Positions 8,082 to 17,658 of a stretch of 64,000 nt of DNA are shown here, piece by piece. Source of the DNA: Laterigemmans sp052161645 (lineage in GTDB: Bacteria > Planctomycetota > Planctomycetia > Pirellulales > Pirellulaceae). The stretch lies in assembly GCA_052161645.1 (NCBI GenBank), contig CP197414.1. One strand, 5' to 3'. The notes beneath the pieces are model-generated. The model saw only the letters and a program-made list of their open reading frames with translations, made no database searches and had not been told where the DNA came from. Made by a program: the position numbers and the translations under genes. The first letter of the stretch is position 1. Every line of letters starts with the position of its first letter.

Positions 8082-9137
8082 TTAATTTGACGTTGAATAC
8101 TGGGTGCGGGGATCATGCGTTCCTCGCCTCAAGCCATTGAGTAATTGCTCGACTTGGCGATGCACGCCGTATGTCGTGCTGACCACTATTCCCGTACGCA
8201 ACGTGGGATGGGCTGCGGCTCTTGGCCGCTTCAGTAGAGCGATTACGGAAGGGCCGCCCAGTGCCTCCCAAGTATCGGGAGCGACGACCGTTTGAATCAG
8301 GTTGCTGAGCCCACCAACTTCTTTGCTAAATCCGGTCCCCTCCAGCCAATAAATTCGTATCAACGCATTGGCTGGATCCTCAGCGTCGTCGACGGTCGTG
8401 ATCTCGACAAATTCGCTCCGCGGGCGCATTGTTAAATCATAACCCGCCAAGACAACTTCCAGCATCGTTAGCGCCGACACGTTGCTCATCTGCACCGACA
8501 CGGGTAAGTCTTGGGTTAAGCCAAGATCCTCCAATGCCCGCACGTTTATTGAGAAGGGGATGCCTGTTTTTTTGGCGAGGTTTACCAACCAAGCGTTTAA
8601 GGGAACATCTACCGAATCGATCGTGATCTTCTGGGCAAACAGCGATTCGATGTGACGAATAAATGCGTCATCCACATTGGTGAAAGAGCTGGCCGCGCTG
8701 TTGTTTCGGCTGACCCGTTGAGCGGTGTCGGTAACAATCCACAATGCGCCGTTGTGCACCAGCGGGCGGAGAGCAAAGGGCCGCAGGCTGTGTTTTAATT
8801 GAACCCCCAGAGGCAATTGCGAAGCGGGCAAGCGAAAGAGTCCACGCGCCGGGGGGGAACTGTCCGGCAATGGCTCCGGGGGCAGTTCCAGCGGGATATC
8901 GTTGGCCGTAGCTAGATTCCTCAGCACGCTGGCCAAGGGGCCCGGTCCCACGCTGGACTTGAGCGGCCGAGCCAAAATGGCGACGATTCTTTTGTCGGCT
9001 GCGGAGGGGGAATTCTCGCTTTCGCCATCATACTCATCCGCCACGTAGCCCTGAAATTGTTGTCCCAGGCAAAGCGGCATTGGGGAGCAACAGAAAACCA
9101 GCAGTGCGATTCGCCAGGAATACGTCGGACCGATCAT
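8082..9137 (-). CDS. exported protein paralogous to the C-terminal half of the neighbouring sigma-fusion protein
   Basis: This 351-aa protein has a hydrophobic N-terminus (about residues 8-25) ending in a plausible signal-peptidase site near LGQQ, so it is likely exported. It aligns by eye with the C-terminal half of the 9362-11560 protein. Both share a segment beginning IRIYWLEGTGF / LRVYWLDGTGF, then LIQTVVAPDTWEALGG / MIQTVVTPDVWEMLGG, then GIVVSTTYGVHRQVEQLL / GIVVAAPFQEHREIESLL. An upstream stretch with ALEDLGLTQDLPVSVQMSNV is also shared. These short beta-rich repeats resemble the small N-domains of secretin-like outer-membrane proteins, but that is only a fold-level guess. It lies 224 bp downstream of the fusion gene on the same strand, and probably arose by duplication. 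Confidence 0.75.
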   Translation of the reverse strand: MIGPTYSWRIALLVFCCSPMPLCLGQQFQGYVADEYDGESENSPSAADKRIVAILARPLKSSVGPGPLASVLRNLATANDIPLELPPEPLPDSSPPARGLFRLPASQLPLGVQLKHSLRPFALRPLVHNGALWIVTDTAQRVSRNNSAASSFTNVDDAFIRHIESLFAQKITIDSVDVPLNAWLVNLAKKTGIPFSINVRALEDLGLTQDLPVSVQMSNVSALTMLEVVLAGYDLTMRPRSEFVEITTVDDAEDPANALIRIYWLEGTGFSKEVGGLSNLIQTVVAPDTWEALGGPSVIALLKRPRAAAHPTLRTGIVVSTTYGVHRQVEQLLNGLRRGTHDPRTQYSTSN

Positions 9138-9190
9138 AAGTGCCTCAAGGATGCTGTGCCACGCGAGTGCTTTGAACCTGCCCGAAAACT

Positions 9191-9218
9191 GTTAGCCGCA
9201 ATGGCGCTAGCCGCGGTT
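9191..9218. repeat. dispersed GTTAGCCGC...GCTAGCCGCGGTT repeat, copy 1
   Basis: GTTAGCCGCAATGGCGCTAG followed by CCGCGGTT closely matches a copy at 54331-54358, over 45 kb away; both are intergenic. The GCTAGC core is palindromic. Confidence 0.6.
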
Positions 9219-9361
9219 CTCTTCGGTTTTCGAAACGGATCTTAGTTCAGTGGCGATGGGTAAACAAACATGAGAAGAGGCATTCTCAGTATAGCCAGCA
9301 CACAAACCCGATGTGTTAGCGAACGGTGCTGACGAACCGTGTGCTGGCAAGCACTGCACAG

Positions 9362-11560
9362 CTACATCATCCCGCCGCCACCTCCTCCCCAGCCGCCCAT
9401 GCCTCCACCCATACCTGTCATGCCACCGCTCGGCCCGGCCGTAGATGGTGGATCAGGATTGGGGTTGGGATCGACGATGCCCTCGCGGATGGCCTTCAGC
9501 AGACTTTCGATCTCGCGATGCTCTTGGAAAGGAGCGGCGACCACAATTCCCAGTCGGCCGCTGGACGAATTATTGACCGGGGCGCAAGTGGCTGGACCGC
9601 CCAGCATCTCCCAAACATCGGGCGTGACGACCGTTTGAATCATCATCAAAGCGGAATCGATGGAGCCAAAACCGGTACCATCGAGCCAATACACTCGTAA
9701 CATCATATTTTCGGGATTCTGGGCCTTGTCGATCGTGGTTACCTCCACAAAGCCGTTGCGTGGCCGCAAGGCGAGATCATGGTCCCGGAGTATCACTTGC
9801 AGCATGTCATGAATTGACACGTCCGACATGTTGATCTCTACGGGCAGGTCGTCGGTCAGTCCCAGATCTTCCAGTGCTCGCATGTCTAAGCGAAATTGCA
9901 AAACTTCGCTGGCATCGGGCTGGCTTGCCGAAATTTCTGAGAGAAATTGATTCAACGGGACCACGGCGAGGTCGAGTGATGTCTCGATTTGCAGAGCTTC
10001 CTCAACCTTGCGGACGTAGGCATCGTCAACATTGATGTATCTGGAAGTGCCGATACCTTGCTTTGCCAAGGCGACCGTATCGGGCACGATCATGATCGCG
10101 TCATCCCGAATAATGGTCCGCAGCATGAGCGGGCGGAGAGCATTCTTGAGGCTCACCCCCAGCGGCATTTTGTACGCTTGCAGCGTTAGCGGTTGGTCGG
10201 TCGACAGAGTGGACATCTGAGGTTGCTGGGAAACGACAACGGGGATTTGCAATTGGCTTTCAATCGCCTTGGCCAACGCTTGCACCGAGCCGGCTGAGAT
10301 CTCCGTTTCCAGCGGTTGGCTGAGAAAATCTGCAAGCTGCTCTTCAAACGCGGTCGGTTCTGGCACTCGAGGTCGCGGTGGTTGCGGAGCTTGTTGCTGC
10401 TGCATGCCAGGGCCCATGCTGCCACTGCCCATACCGCCCATGCCGCCCATACCGCCGGCCTGAAATAAGGTGGTTTGGGCGGAGTTCCTTTCGGCACCCG
10501 GGGTCGCGTCGCTGTTGTCCTCCGAGGGCTTTACAGCGGTGGCAGGACTTGGTGACTGTCTGTCAAGCGGGACGCTCGGGCTCGGGTTGATTTGAGTGAT
10601 CGTCGGCTGCTCTGGCACGGTGAGCGAGGGTTGATCAAGCAAAAGTTTTTTTGCGGCGGGTTGGCCCTGCTGAGCGGCTTGGCCCTGCTGAGCCGGTTCG
10701 GAGCTCGCCAGTTGCTCACCCTCAGGCCCTTGGTAACTAATCCAGAGCGTCAGCATCAGCGTGCCGATAATTGCCAGAGAAGCAGATCGCATAACCACAC
10801 CTACGGTTGAAGAGAAGAACAGAGTCGAGGATTGAGTGGTCGCACTGTTGGGCACGACGGAGTCAGCGGTTGGTTGCGGGGCGAACGTTTCGGGTTGATT
10901 GCTCAGCGCCAGGTGTGTTTGCGCGACGAAAGTGGCCGTTGTCGCAGCTGTTACCTTGGAGGCGCTGATGGCCACCAGGGCACTTCCCAGGGAAACGCCC
11001 CGTAAGATCAAGCGTCGCCGGAGTGCATGCCGCCCGCGTTGCAGACGGCCGCGGATTGTGCCGTGCGTGCTGCCGAGTTGATCAGCAACTTCGGCGACTC
11101 GTTGGCCCTCGAGGTAATGTAGCACCAAGGGTGTCCGAAGCGTTTCGGGGAGCGCGTTTAACTCCTCATCTAAAACTTGTAGTTCATGTCGTTGAGTGAC
11201 GTCCGGCAAATCGTTTGCTCTTGCCGGAAGGGCATCCAAGGCCACCGGATCGCTGACATCGCGCTGCTGTCGCGAACGGGCCGCCACGCGGTAGGCAGTC
11301 GCGTGCAGCCAAGCTGGCAGCGTGGTCGCATCGCGGATTGAATGGGACGAGCGGGCCAAGATCATGAAAGTTACCTGGAAAGCGTCTTCGGCATCTGTGC
11401 GTTGACGACATTGACGCAGGCAAACCCCCAGCACCAGCGGCGCGTAGCGATCGACTAGAGCTCCGAGAGCTTCCCGGTTCTGGTGGTCAATCCAGTCGCG
11501 CAGCAATCGCGCATCGGTGCGTTCGTTGTCGTATATCATGAGCGTGTAAGATAAGTGCAC
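9362..11560 (-). CDS. ECF-type sigma factor fused to a membrane anchor and an extracytoplasmic domain
   Basis: Residues about 15-185 are a sigma-70 ECF factor. Region 2 contains DAEDAFQVTFMILARS, followed by the helical LPAWLHATAYRVAARS. Region 4 contains LPETLRTPLVLHYLEG and a helix-turn-helix (VADQLGSTHGTIRGRLQRGR). A hydrophobic helix at about 254-276 would cross the inner membrane. The remaining ~450 residues start with a Pro/Gln/Gly-Met linker (GGMGGMGGMGSGSMGPG) and hold the beta-rich domain shared with the secreted protein at 8082-9137. The tail is Gly/Met-rich (GMGGGMGGWGGGGGGMM). The sigma domain would stay on the cytoplasmic side and the C-terminal domain outside. This suggests a built-in sensor that needs no separate anti-sigma factor, which is an inference. 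The start may be ATG 11560 or ATG 11539. Confidence 0.85.
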   Translation of the reverse strand: MHLSYTLMIYDNERTDARLLRDWIDHQNREALGALVDRYAPLVLGVCLRQCRQRTDAEDAFQVTFMILARSSHSIRDATTLPAWLHATAYRVAARSRQQRDVSDPVALDALPARANDLPDVTQRHELQVLDEELNALPETLRTPLVLHYLEGQRVAEVADQLGSTHGTIRGRLQRGRHALRRRLILRGVSLGSALVAISASKVTAATTATFVAQTHLALSNQPETFAPQPTADSVVPNSATTQSSTLFFSSTVGVVMRSASLAIIGTLMLTLWISYQGPEGEQLASSEPAQQGQAAQQGQPAAKKLLLDQPSLTVPEQPTITQINPSPSVPLDRQSPSPATAVKPSEDNSDATPGAERNSAQTTLFQAGGMGGMGGMGSGSMGPGMQQQQAPQPPRPRVPEPTAFEEQLADFLSQPLETEISAGSVQALAKAIESQLQIPVVVSQQPQMSTLSTDQPLTLQAYKMPLGVSLKNALRPLMLRTIIRDDAIMIVPDTVALAKQGIGTSRYINVDDAYVRKVEEALQIETSLDLAVVPLNQFLSEISASQPDASEVLQFRLDMRALEDLGLTDDLPVEINMSDVSIHDMLQVILRDHDLALRPRNGFVEVTTIDKAQNPENMMLRVYWLDGTGFGSIDSALMMIQTVVTPDVWEMLGGPATCAPVNNSSSGRLGIVVAAPFQEHREIESLLKAIREGIVDPNPNPDPPSTAGPSGGMTGMGGGMGGWGGGGGGMM

Positions 11561-11630
11561 GAGAGGGCGAATTCGGCGCGCAAAAAGTAGCCATTTAGTT
11601 TAACTCGTGCAAGCGCGTACCGCAAAAGGG

Positions 11631-12518
11631 CTAGGTTCGCCGGGCAATGCGCCCCGCCAAGCTCTCGCATTGTCCCGCGTAGGAGCTGCCGAACAGGTTC
11701 AAGTGATTGAGCAGGTGGTACAAAATGTACACATCGGTGCGTTCTCGCCAGCCTTCCCGGAGTGGATAGGTTGCCTGGTAGGCTTCGTAAAATGCCGGCG
11801 GACAGCTGCCAAACAGTTCGATCATCCCAAATTCGGCTTCTCGATCGCCTAGGTAAACGGCTGGGTCAATTAGCACGGGATGACGCTGGGGATCGGCCAA
11901 GTAATTGCCGCTCCACAAGTCGCCATGCAGCAGGGAAGGGGGCTCTGGGGAGGTTGGCAGCAGAGTGCCAAGCTGGTTGATTATCTGATTCAAGTCATTT
12001 CGCAAACGGCTCCCCGCAAGCTGGCGATCGACCAAGCAACGGAGTTGATAGCCCAAACGTTGTTCAGCCACAAAATCGACCCATTGGCTGTGGAAGGTGT
12101 TGGGTTGAGACGTTGACCCGAGAAAATTGTCTTGGTGCCAGCCGAAGCTTGGTTGCTGGAGAGGCACCTGATGGAGCGCCGCTAATTGTTGACCAAAGCG
12201 CTCATAGAACAACTTGTTAGGAGCGTGGGTGACAATGAACTCGCTCAGCAGGAAAGCGACTTGCCCATCATCGCTGCTGCCCACCGCCCAGACGTGAGGC
12301 ACGCGAATCTGCTCGGCAGCGGCCAGCGCGCGCAGCCCGTCCGCTTCCGCGATCAGCATCGGCAAGCGTGCTGGGTTCTCGATTTTAGCAAACAGTTGCT
12401 CACCATCATCGAGCGTCCAGAGAGAAGTCTGAGAAATGCAACCACCACCGACCGGCGTCTGCTTCACCAGTCGCCGATCCGGTCGTCCAGCTTGCCGCAA
12501 GGCGCTAGTTTGCCACAT
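11631..12518 (-). CDS. fructosamine/ketosamine-3-kinase family protein
   Basis: A 295-aa kinase of the fructosamine-3-kinase/APH fold. The catalytic loop HGDLWSGN is at residues 198-205, followed by LIDPAVYLGDREAEFGM, the metal-binding DP and conserved DxE of the family. The C-terminal YILYHLLNHLNLFG is also characteristic. Family members phosphorylate the C3 hydroxyl of sugar residues on glycated amines or proteins, which leads to deglycation. Length is normal (about 290). The gene is transcribed like the sigma-fusion gene but is separated from it by 70 bp. The protein-repair role is inferred from the family. Confidence 0.9.
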   Translation of the reverse strand: MWQTSALRQAGRPDRRLVKQTPVGGGCISQTSLWTLDDGEQLFAKIENPARLPMLIAEADGLRALAAAEQIRVPHVWAVGSSDDGQVAFLLSEFIVTHAPNKLFYERFGQQLAALHQVPLQQPSFGWHQDNFLGSTSQPNTFHSQWVDFVAEQRLGYQLRCLVDRQLAGSRLRNDLNQIINQLGTLLPTSPEPPSLLHGDLWSGNYLADPQRHPVLIDPAVYLGDREAEFGMIELFGSCPPAFYEAYQATYPLREGWRERTDVYILYHLLNHLNLFGSSYAGQCESLAGRIARRT

Positions 12519-12737
12519 GAGTCCGAGAAAGTCAGAGCTAGATGAAAGCGTGGCAAAAGTGTCAACCCTTTTGCCGCGGTTGTTCGCTCCTGATCATCTT
12601 AAATTTGCTCTCAAAAAATCCGTAGTGGGGCATGCCTCCTCAGGTGCGAATTTGAAGTTTAAGCTCACCAGGAGCGTTGGGAAAGCACCTCGTTGAAACC
12701 CTTAATGGCGAGCCTTTCATGGCGAAACTGTTGGGTG

Positions 12738-12899
12738 CTATAGACGGCCCATTAGAAAGAGGACTAACAGAACTACCAGGATTATTCCAATGATTCCGCC
12801 TCCCCCTGCCAGGACGTTGTTGCCCCTGCGAAAGCCATAACCGCCTCCGAAGAGGGCCAGGATGAGAAGTATGATTAGAATCAGGACCAGAGGGCTCAC
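12738..12899 (-). CDS. DUF3309-like small membrane protein
   Basis: A 53-aa reading frame from GTG at 12899. The first ~17 residues are almost entirely Leu/Ile/Val, followed by FGGGYGFRRGNN, a Gly-rich turn (AGGGG) and a second hydrophobic helix ending FLMGRL. Two short membrane helices separated by an aromatic/Gly/Arg loop and ending in LLxMGRL/I is the layout of DUF3309 proteins, whose function is unknown. It is shorter than the cut-off of usual ORF lists. There is no neighbour in an operon: the gene before it on this strand starts more than 1 kb away. The start is uncertain because only GTG is available near the first hydrophobic residue. Confidence 0.6.
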   Translation of the reverse strand: MSPLVLILIILLILALFGGGYGFRRGNNVLAGGGGIIGIILVVLLVLFLMGRL

Positions 12900-13143
12900 G
12901 ATGCAATGCTTTCGATAGTCGGATTTGCGTCAGATAAGAGACTGTCTTTAACTATCTGCACTTTCCATGCCGTACGCGCAGTTCCGCAGCGTTCGGTGTC
13001 CGCACCGCGGTTCTGTATTTTGCTCGCGCATTGTGCAGCGACTATGCTGGCGCGTTAGGCTATCCGCTCCCCATTCGCAGTTTAAGCTTGTTTTCCCACC
13101 GCGACTGCAGCCACTGATTCGGCAACCCACGCGAGTTGTTCTA

Positions 13144-14242
13144 ATGCGTAATTTGAAGCTCGTTGCGTTTATCGCTTGCGGTTGTGCTTCGTCCTTGCTT
13201 TCGGCTCGGTTGCTCGCGGCGAAGGAGCCGTTTGACGTATTCCTGGAGCAACATTGCTTGCGTTGCCATGGTCCGGAGCTAGTCGAGCGTGATCTGCGGA
13301 TCGATCTGCTTTCTCGCGATTTTCAGTCGGGCGCAGATGGTCACCTGTGGGCTGAGGTCGTGGAACGGATCAACGCCGGTGAGATGCCTCCGCCCGATGA
13401 ACCCCGGCCGACGGAAGATGAAATCGCCAGCGTTGTCGAGCAACTTGATTTGCGAATTCGTCAGGGGCAAGCCGGGTGAGCTGAACGCGGACACTCTTTG
13501 GTAAGGGTACGAACGGATTGGTTCGCAGCTTTCGCTCTCGCCATCGCATGTGGAGCGTTATTATCAAGCCGCCGAGACGGTGCTCGCACGGGCGTTTCCC
13601 CAGTCACCGGTAACCACTCAAACGGTGCGTAAGACGGCCGCCGATATTCGCTACAACGGAGGTCAGGAGCAACAGGCTTACCTTGATCGTTTCGGGATTC
13701 AGCGTCCGTTGCGGGCGTTGATTTTCCCCGGACGATTGCAACAGGCGGTTCGCTCCAATTGGTATGGTCGCACGGGACCGCAGCACAGCGGGCTGTATCG
13801 CGCTCGCATGCAGGTCAGCGGTGTTCGTCCGCCCGTTGGCCAAGTTCCCCATTTGCGGATCGGCAAGGAGACGAGCGAAGCGGGCAATGAAGGCTTGATC
13901 GAAATGGATGTCCTGGCACCCGAAGATGCGCCTCAGATTGTCGAGTTTGAGGTCTTTACCAATAATTTGCCAATCGACTCCTTTATCGCTTCCGACTGGA
14001 CGATGGCGAACGCTCGGCTAAGTGACTTTTATGGTTTTCCCGAGCCGGAGACAACCGATTTCCAACGCGTTGCCTTACATCCCGCCGATCATCGGGGAGG
14101 TTTGCTCACAATGGGCGCGATCCTTGGTCTGGACTGCAGATGGAATTCGCCTGTCCAGATTGGTTTCGCCGAGTAAGCTCACTGGGAGCGGGCCGGCAGT
14201 GGACTGGGAGGCACGCTCGATTTTTTATCGGATTCCCATGTA
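13144..14242 (+). pseudogene. decayed planctomycete cytochrome C (PSCyt1/DUF1587-type) gene
   Basis: The first piece (ATG 13144 to stop 13479) has a signal peptide and a PSCyt1-like cytochrome domain with a CLRCHG haem motif and INAGEMPPPDEPRP, the usual end of that domain. The second piece (from about 13550, other frame, to 14176) continues with YYQAAETVLARAFP and a long DUF1587/DUF1592-like stretch. A third frame takes over near 14110 (TADGIRLSRLVSP) and stops at 14242. Intact family members are roughly 700-1000 aa exported proteins, so this copy has at least two frameshifts and lacks its C-terminal half. It is probably a non-functional relic; a sequencing artefact cannot explain the missing end. 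Confidence 0.75.
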
Positions 14243-14334
14243 ACAAGCGACTCGCGTTCTCGCTTGATTGAGTGTTAAGAGGTCAGCACGTTGCTGACCG
14301 CGACTTCAGTCACGGGAATTTGGGGAAATGTGTC

Positions 14335-14865
14335 ATGGTTATCAGTGCGATGCGTCGGTTGGTATTCTGCTTCGTTGGGTTGGGTTTGGTCGCAGCGGGC
14401 AGTGCTGCTTTCGCAGGCTCACCAACGGACAACGCCAGCACAACCGCCGAGTACAACACGTATGTTTACACCTATAATGCTCGCGCTATGGTGCTGAGTA
14501 TGCCCAGCGCGATTGACGCCCAGTATCAAGCGAGCAGCTCGAGCAGCGAGCGGTTTCAGCTAAACTCAGAAGGCTTTTGGGCGGAAATGCTGAATCTGCA
14601 CATCGATCGGGCTTTTAATCACGCTCTTGATGCTTTGGACGGCGGTGGCATCTCGGACTGGCAGAGCTGTCTGCACGATCTCAATTCAGCAATCAATGCT
14701 TGTGATGATTTGCTGGCGTTTCAGCAAGGGATGAATAACCCCTCGAAGGCACGTATGTCGGCGGTCAAATCCTGCAAATGGTATCTGAACATCGCTGCCG
14801 ATAACTGCTTCAGGGCTGCTTGGAGCTTTATGTGGGTCCAGCCGGTCGTTGGATGGGGTTGGTAA
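14335..14865 (+). CDS. small exported protein of unknown function
   Basis: From ATG 14335 (or 14350) the protein is about 176 aa. It begins with a typical signal peptide (hydrophobic core around VFCFVGLGLVAAGSAAFAG), then a Ser/Tyr-rich linker and a helical body with acidic and aromatic residues. A Cys-Asp-Asp and two further Cys positions (DWQSCLHDLNSAINACDDLL, VKSCKWYL, DNCFRA) could form disulphides in the periplasm. The C-terminus ends WVQPVVGWGW. I do not recognise the family. It lies between the decayed cytochrome gene and the sulfatase, 152 bp before the latter. The upstream in-frame ATG at 14272 would place 21 polar residues before the signal and is less likely. Confidence 0.6.
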   Translation: MVISAMRRLVFCFVGLGLVAAGSAAFAGSPTDNASTTAEYNTYVYTYNARAMVLSMPSAIDAQYQASSSSSERFQLNSEGFWAEMLNLHIDRAFNHALDALDGGGISDWQSCLHDLNSAINACDDLLAFQQGMNNPSKARMSAVKSCKWYLNIAADNCFRAAWSFMWVQPVVGWGW

Positions 14866-15017
14866 GACTTGTCGTGCTGCAGGCGGCCTAGGCGAGCGTT
14901 GTGGTTGATCGGTTGACAAAGTACGATGGGGTGGACGGCAAATGTTGATTTGCTGTTCGCCCTTTTGGGGGGGCTGCCTTTCCAGTATTTTAGATTCAAC
15001 GATTCGTCAATGGTCTC

Positions 15018-17171
15018 ATGCGTATTTCTCGTTCGTGTTTCGGCGCCTGTTTGCAATTTTCGTTTGCAATCGCCTGTGTAGTTTTTAGCTCGCGATGTGC
15101 GATCGCCGAGCAGACTCCCGAGTCACAAGTCGTTCGTCCAAATATCATTTTTGTGTTGGTCGATGACATGGGGTACGGTGACTTTGGCGTATTTTACCAG
15201 AACCAGCGGTTGTTGCTGAATGATCGTAACCGGCCGGCCCATCGTACGCCGTCAATTGATCAATTGGCCAACGAGGGCATGCGACTACCGCATCATTATT
15301 GCCCAGCACCAGTCTGCGCGCCCTCACGAGCTTCTTTGTTGTTGGGGGTCCATCAAGGCCATGCCAACGTGCGTGACAATCAGTTTGATAAGGCGCTGGA
15401 GGATAACCATAATCTGGCCACTATGCTCAAGCAGATGGGTTATAAGACGGCGGCAATCGGCAAATACGGACTGCAGGGAGGGCAAGAGCAAGAGGAGGGA
15501 GAGTCGCCCGATTGGCCTGCGCATCCGAATCGCCGCGGCTTTGATGAATACTACGGCTATATGCGTCACCGAGATGGGCATGAGCATTATCCACGCGAGG
15601 GTATTCATCGCGGTCGCAAGCAGGTGTGGGAGAACATGACCGAGGTCTCCGCTGGCTTAGATAAATGTTATACCACCGACTTGTTCACCGCTCGGGCCAA
15701 ATACTTTATCACCGAGCAAGTGCGTGAGGCGGCTGAGCAACCGTTTTTTATCTATCTTGCTTATGATACTCCACACGCGGTCTTATCCTTGCCCACGCAG
15801 GCTTATCCGGCGGGCGCGGGAGTGAAAGGTGGCCTACAATGGTTGGGCACTCCAGGCGAGATGATCAACACCGCCTCAGGTGCTGCTGATTCTTACTACC
15901 ATCCCGACTGTGCTGACGCGACTTGGGATCATGATGCTGACCCATCGACTCCCGAGGTGGCTTGGCCCGATGTGCAGAAACGTTATGCGACTTGCGTGCG
16001 GCGAATCGATGATGGTGTGGGCGATATCTTGCAATTGCTGAAAGATTTGGGAATCGATAACGACACGCTGATCGTGTTTACGACCGATAATGGTCCGAGC
16101 GTCGAGTCCTATTTGCCGGAGGCATACGAGCCAATATTTTTTCAATCCTATGGGCCTTACGATGGGATTAAGCGTGATCTTTTGGAAGCTGGCGTGCATG
16201 TTGGGGCCGTGGTCCGCTGGCCGGCGTTGATCCCGGCTGGCTCCAGCAGCGGCAATTGGGCGACGACCTTTTGGGATTGGATGCCGACTTTCGCCGAGGC
16301 GGCAGGGGGCATGCCACCAGCGAGAACGGACGGGGTATCGTTGTTGCCGTTGTTGAGCGGTAATGTGGCAGAGCAGCGATCGTCGACTGTTTACAGCGAA
16401 TATTTCCAGCAGGGCAAGACGCCAGCATTTAAAGATTTTGATGTCTCCAATCGTGGCCGCCGCCGGCGGCAAATGCAGTTAATTCGTGAGGGTGATCTGG
16501 TGGGTGTGCGATATGATGTGAAATCGCATCAACAGCCTTTTGAGATTTACAACATTGTTGAAGATATGCGTCAGTCGAAAGACTTAGCCGCCGAGTTGCC
16601 CGAGATTCAGGCGGCGATGCAAGCTCGTGTGTTAAGGTTGCGGCGGGCGAACGCATCCGCTCAGCGTCCTTACGACAACGAGCTAATACCGGCGCTGGAC
16701 GGCCTGGAGACGCTGCCTGGTTTGAACTGGCTAGCCGTTGCCGGCGATTTTGCTTGGGTGCCCGAATTGCAAGGACAGACATCTCAGTGGAGTGGAGTGG
16801 CTGAGTTGCCCTCCGAGTCGGTGCAGGGTGCCAGTGAGCAGGGAGCCAGTGAGGCGGTTTCGGCGACGCATACGGCGAGCATGTTCAGCGGGTTTATCGA
16901 AGTGCCGCAGGATGGTCTTTATGCGTTTTCGCTGAGTACGTCGGGGCGGGCGCTCGTGCGACTGCATGAAGCCATTTTGCTTGACGCGGATGCCAATTAC
17001 CAAGCTGGCCAGCAGTGGCAATCAAAAATGCGATTGGCCAAGGGCAAGCACGCGATACGGATCTATCGCTTGGACGAACAGCCAGCGGGTGATTTCAAGT
17101 TTGGTTGGAGTGGTCCAGGAGTGGCTGAGGGAGCTGTGCCTGCGACCGCCTTCTCCCGTCAGGTGCCATGA
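15018..17171 (+). CDS. secreted arylsulfatase-type sulfatase with C-terminal PA14-like domain
   Basis: This 717-aa protein starts with a signal peptide (about residues 1-30). The sulfatase domain begins at RPNIIFVLVDDMGYGD (metal-binding Asp pair 49-50). The signature C100-A-P-S-R-A carries the Cys that is converted to formylglycine. A later FTTDNGPSVESY supplies further metal ligands. Residues about 540-717 form a separate domain with SGFIEVPQDGLYAFSLS and IRIYRLDEQPAGDFKFGWSGPG, resembling PA14-type carbohydrate-binding domains. Planctomycetes use many such enzymes to remove sulfate from algal polysaccharides. Activation needs a formylglycine-generating enzyme elsewhere. It stands alone, followed by a palindromic repeat at 17210. 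Confidence 0.93.
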   Translation: MRISRSCFGACLQFSFAIACVVFSSRCAIAEQTPESQVVRPNIIFVLVDDMGYGDFGVFYQNQRLLLNDRNRPAHRTPSIDQLANEGMRLPHHYCPAPVCAPSRASLLLGVHQGHANVRDNQFDKALEDNHNLATMLKQMGYKTAAIGKYGLQGGQEQEEGESPDWPAHPNRRGFDEYYGYMRHRDGHEHYPREGIHRGRKQVWENMTEVSAGLDKCYTTDLFTARAKYFITEQVREAAEQPFFIYLAYDTPHAVLSLPTQAYPAGAGVKGGLQWLGTPGEMINTASGAADSYYHPDCADATWDHDADPSTPEVAWPDVQKRYATCVRRIDDGVGDILQLLKDLGIDNDTLIVFTTDNGPSVESYLPEAYEPIFFQSYGPYDGIKRDLLEAGVHVGAVVRWPALIPAGSSSGNWATTFWDWMPTFAEAAGGMPPARTDGVSLLPLLSGNVAEQRSSTVYSEYFQQGKTPAFKDFDVSNRGRRRRQMQLIREGDLVGVRYDVKSHQQPFEIYNIVEDMRQSKDLAAELPEIQAAMQARVLRLRRANASAQRPYDNELIPALDGLETLPGLNWLAVAGDFAWVPELQGQTSQWSGVAELPSESVQGASEQGASEAVSATHTASMFSGFIEVPQDGLYAFSLSTSGRALVRLHEAILLDADANYQAGQQWQSKMRLAKGKHAIRIYRLDEQPAGDFKFGWSGPGVAEGAVPATAFSRQVP

Positions 17172-17209
17172 ACCCTTTGATTCATTGAGCCGAAGCCTTA
17201 CGAGAGGAC

Positions 17210-17257
17210 GGGCAGGAAAATTCCGTGGGTATAATTTTCTGCCCCCATTTTCCTGCC
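17210..17257. repeat. GGCAGG...CCTGCC palindromic repeat, copy 2 (possible terminator)
   Basis: GGGCAGGAAAATT (17210-17222) pairs with AATTTTCTGCCC (17233-17244), and a third arm CATTTTCCTGCC follows at 17246-17257. It lies 39 bp after the sulfatase stop, so it could end its transcript. It matches the family also seen at 8019 and 41373. Confidence 0.55.
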
Positions 17258-17347
17258 AAGCCTTTCAGGTCGTGGGCTCCAATCGACGCGAATGAATCGG
17301 TTGGTCAAACGGTATCTAACGCAACTGAAAATCTTGCATCCTTATCT

Positions 17348-17658
17348 GAAAGACCGATTTCGCGCTCGTCTAGCAGCAAGCGCTGTTTGGGTTAGCGCTT
17401 CGCGTACTGATCTGTGCTGGGGGCGGCCGGTAACGGCCGTCCTTAACGCGATCCCTGGCGAAGGCTGCCTTGGCACAGGGTGAGGAAGACCATGTGCGAT
17501 GCGTGGGGGATAGCTCCGGCGCGAATGATGACCCTGCCCTCATGGGCGGAAGACGTCTCGGAATGGTCCAAGGAATTTGCGTTCGGGGGACCATTCGGTA
17601 ATCGCGAACACGACGTCGGAGAAGGAGCCGGCAAATTGTTTTCCCAAGGCATCCACGA
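17348..17658. repeat. direct repeat copy 1 (holds 3' end of a PARG-type gene)
   Basis: This 311-bp stretch matches 27088-27398 base for base without gaps. I count about 17 differences, near 94-95% identity. The second half encodes, on the minus strand, the last ~40 codons of the PARG-type protein found intact at 27280-28152. Here the homology ends at about 17658, where IS256-type transposase sequence takes over. Confidence 0.9.
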
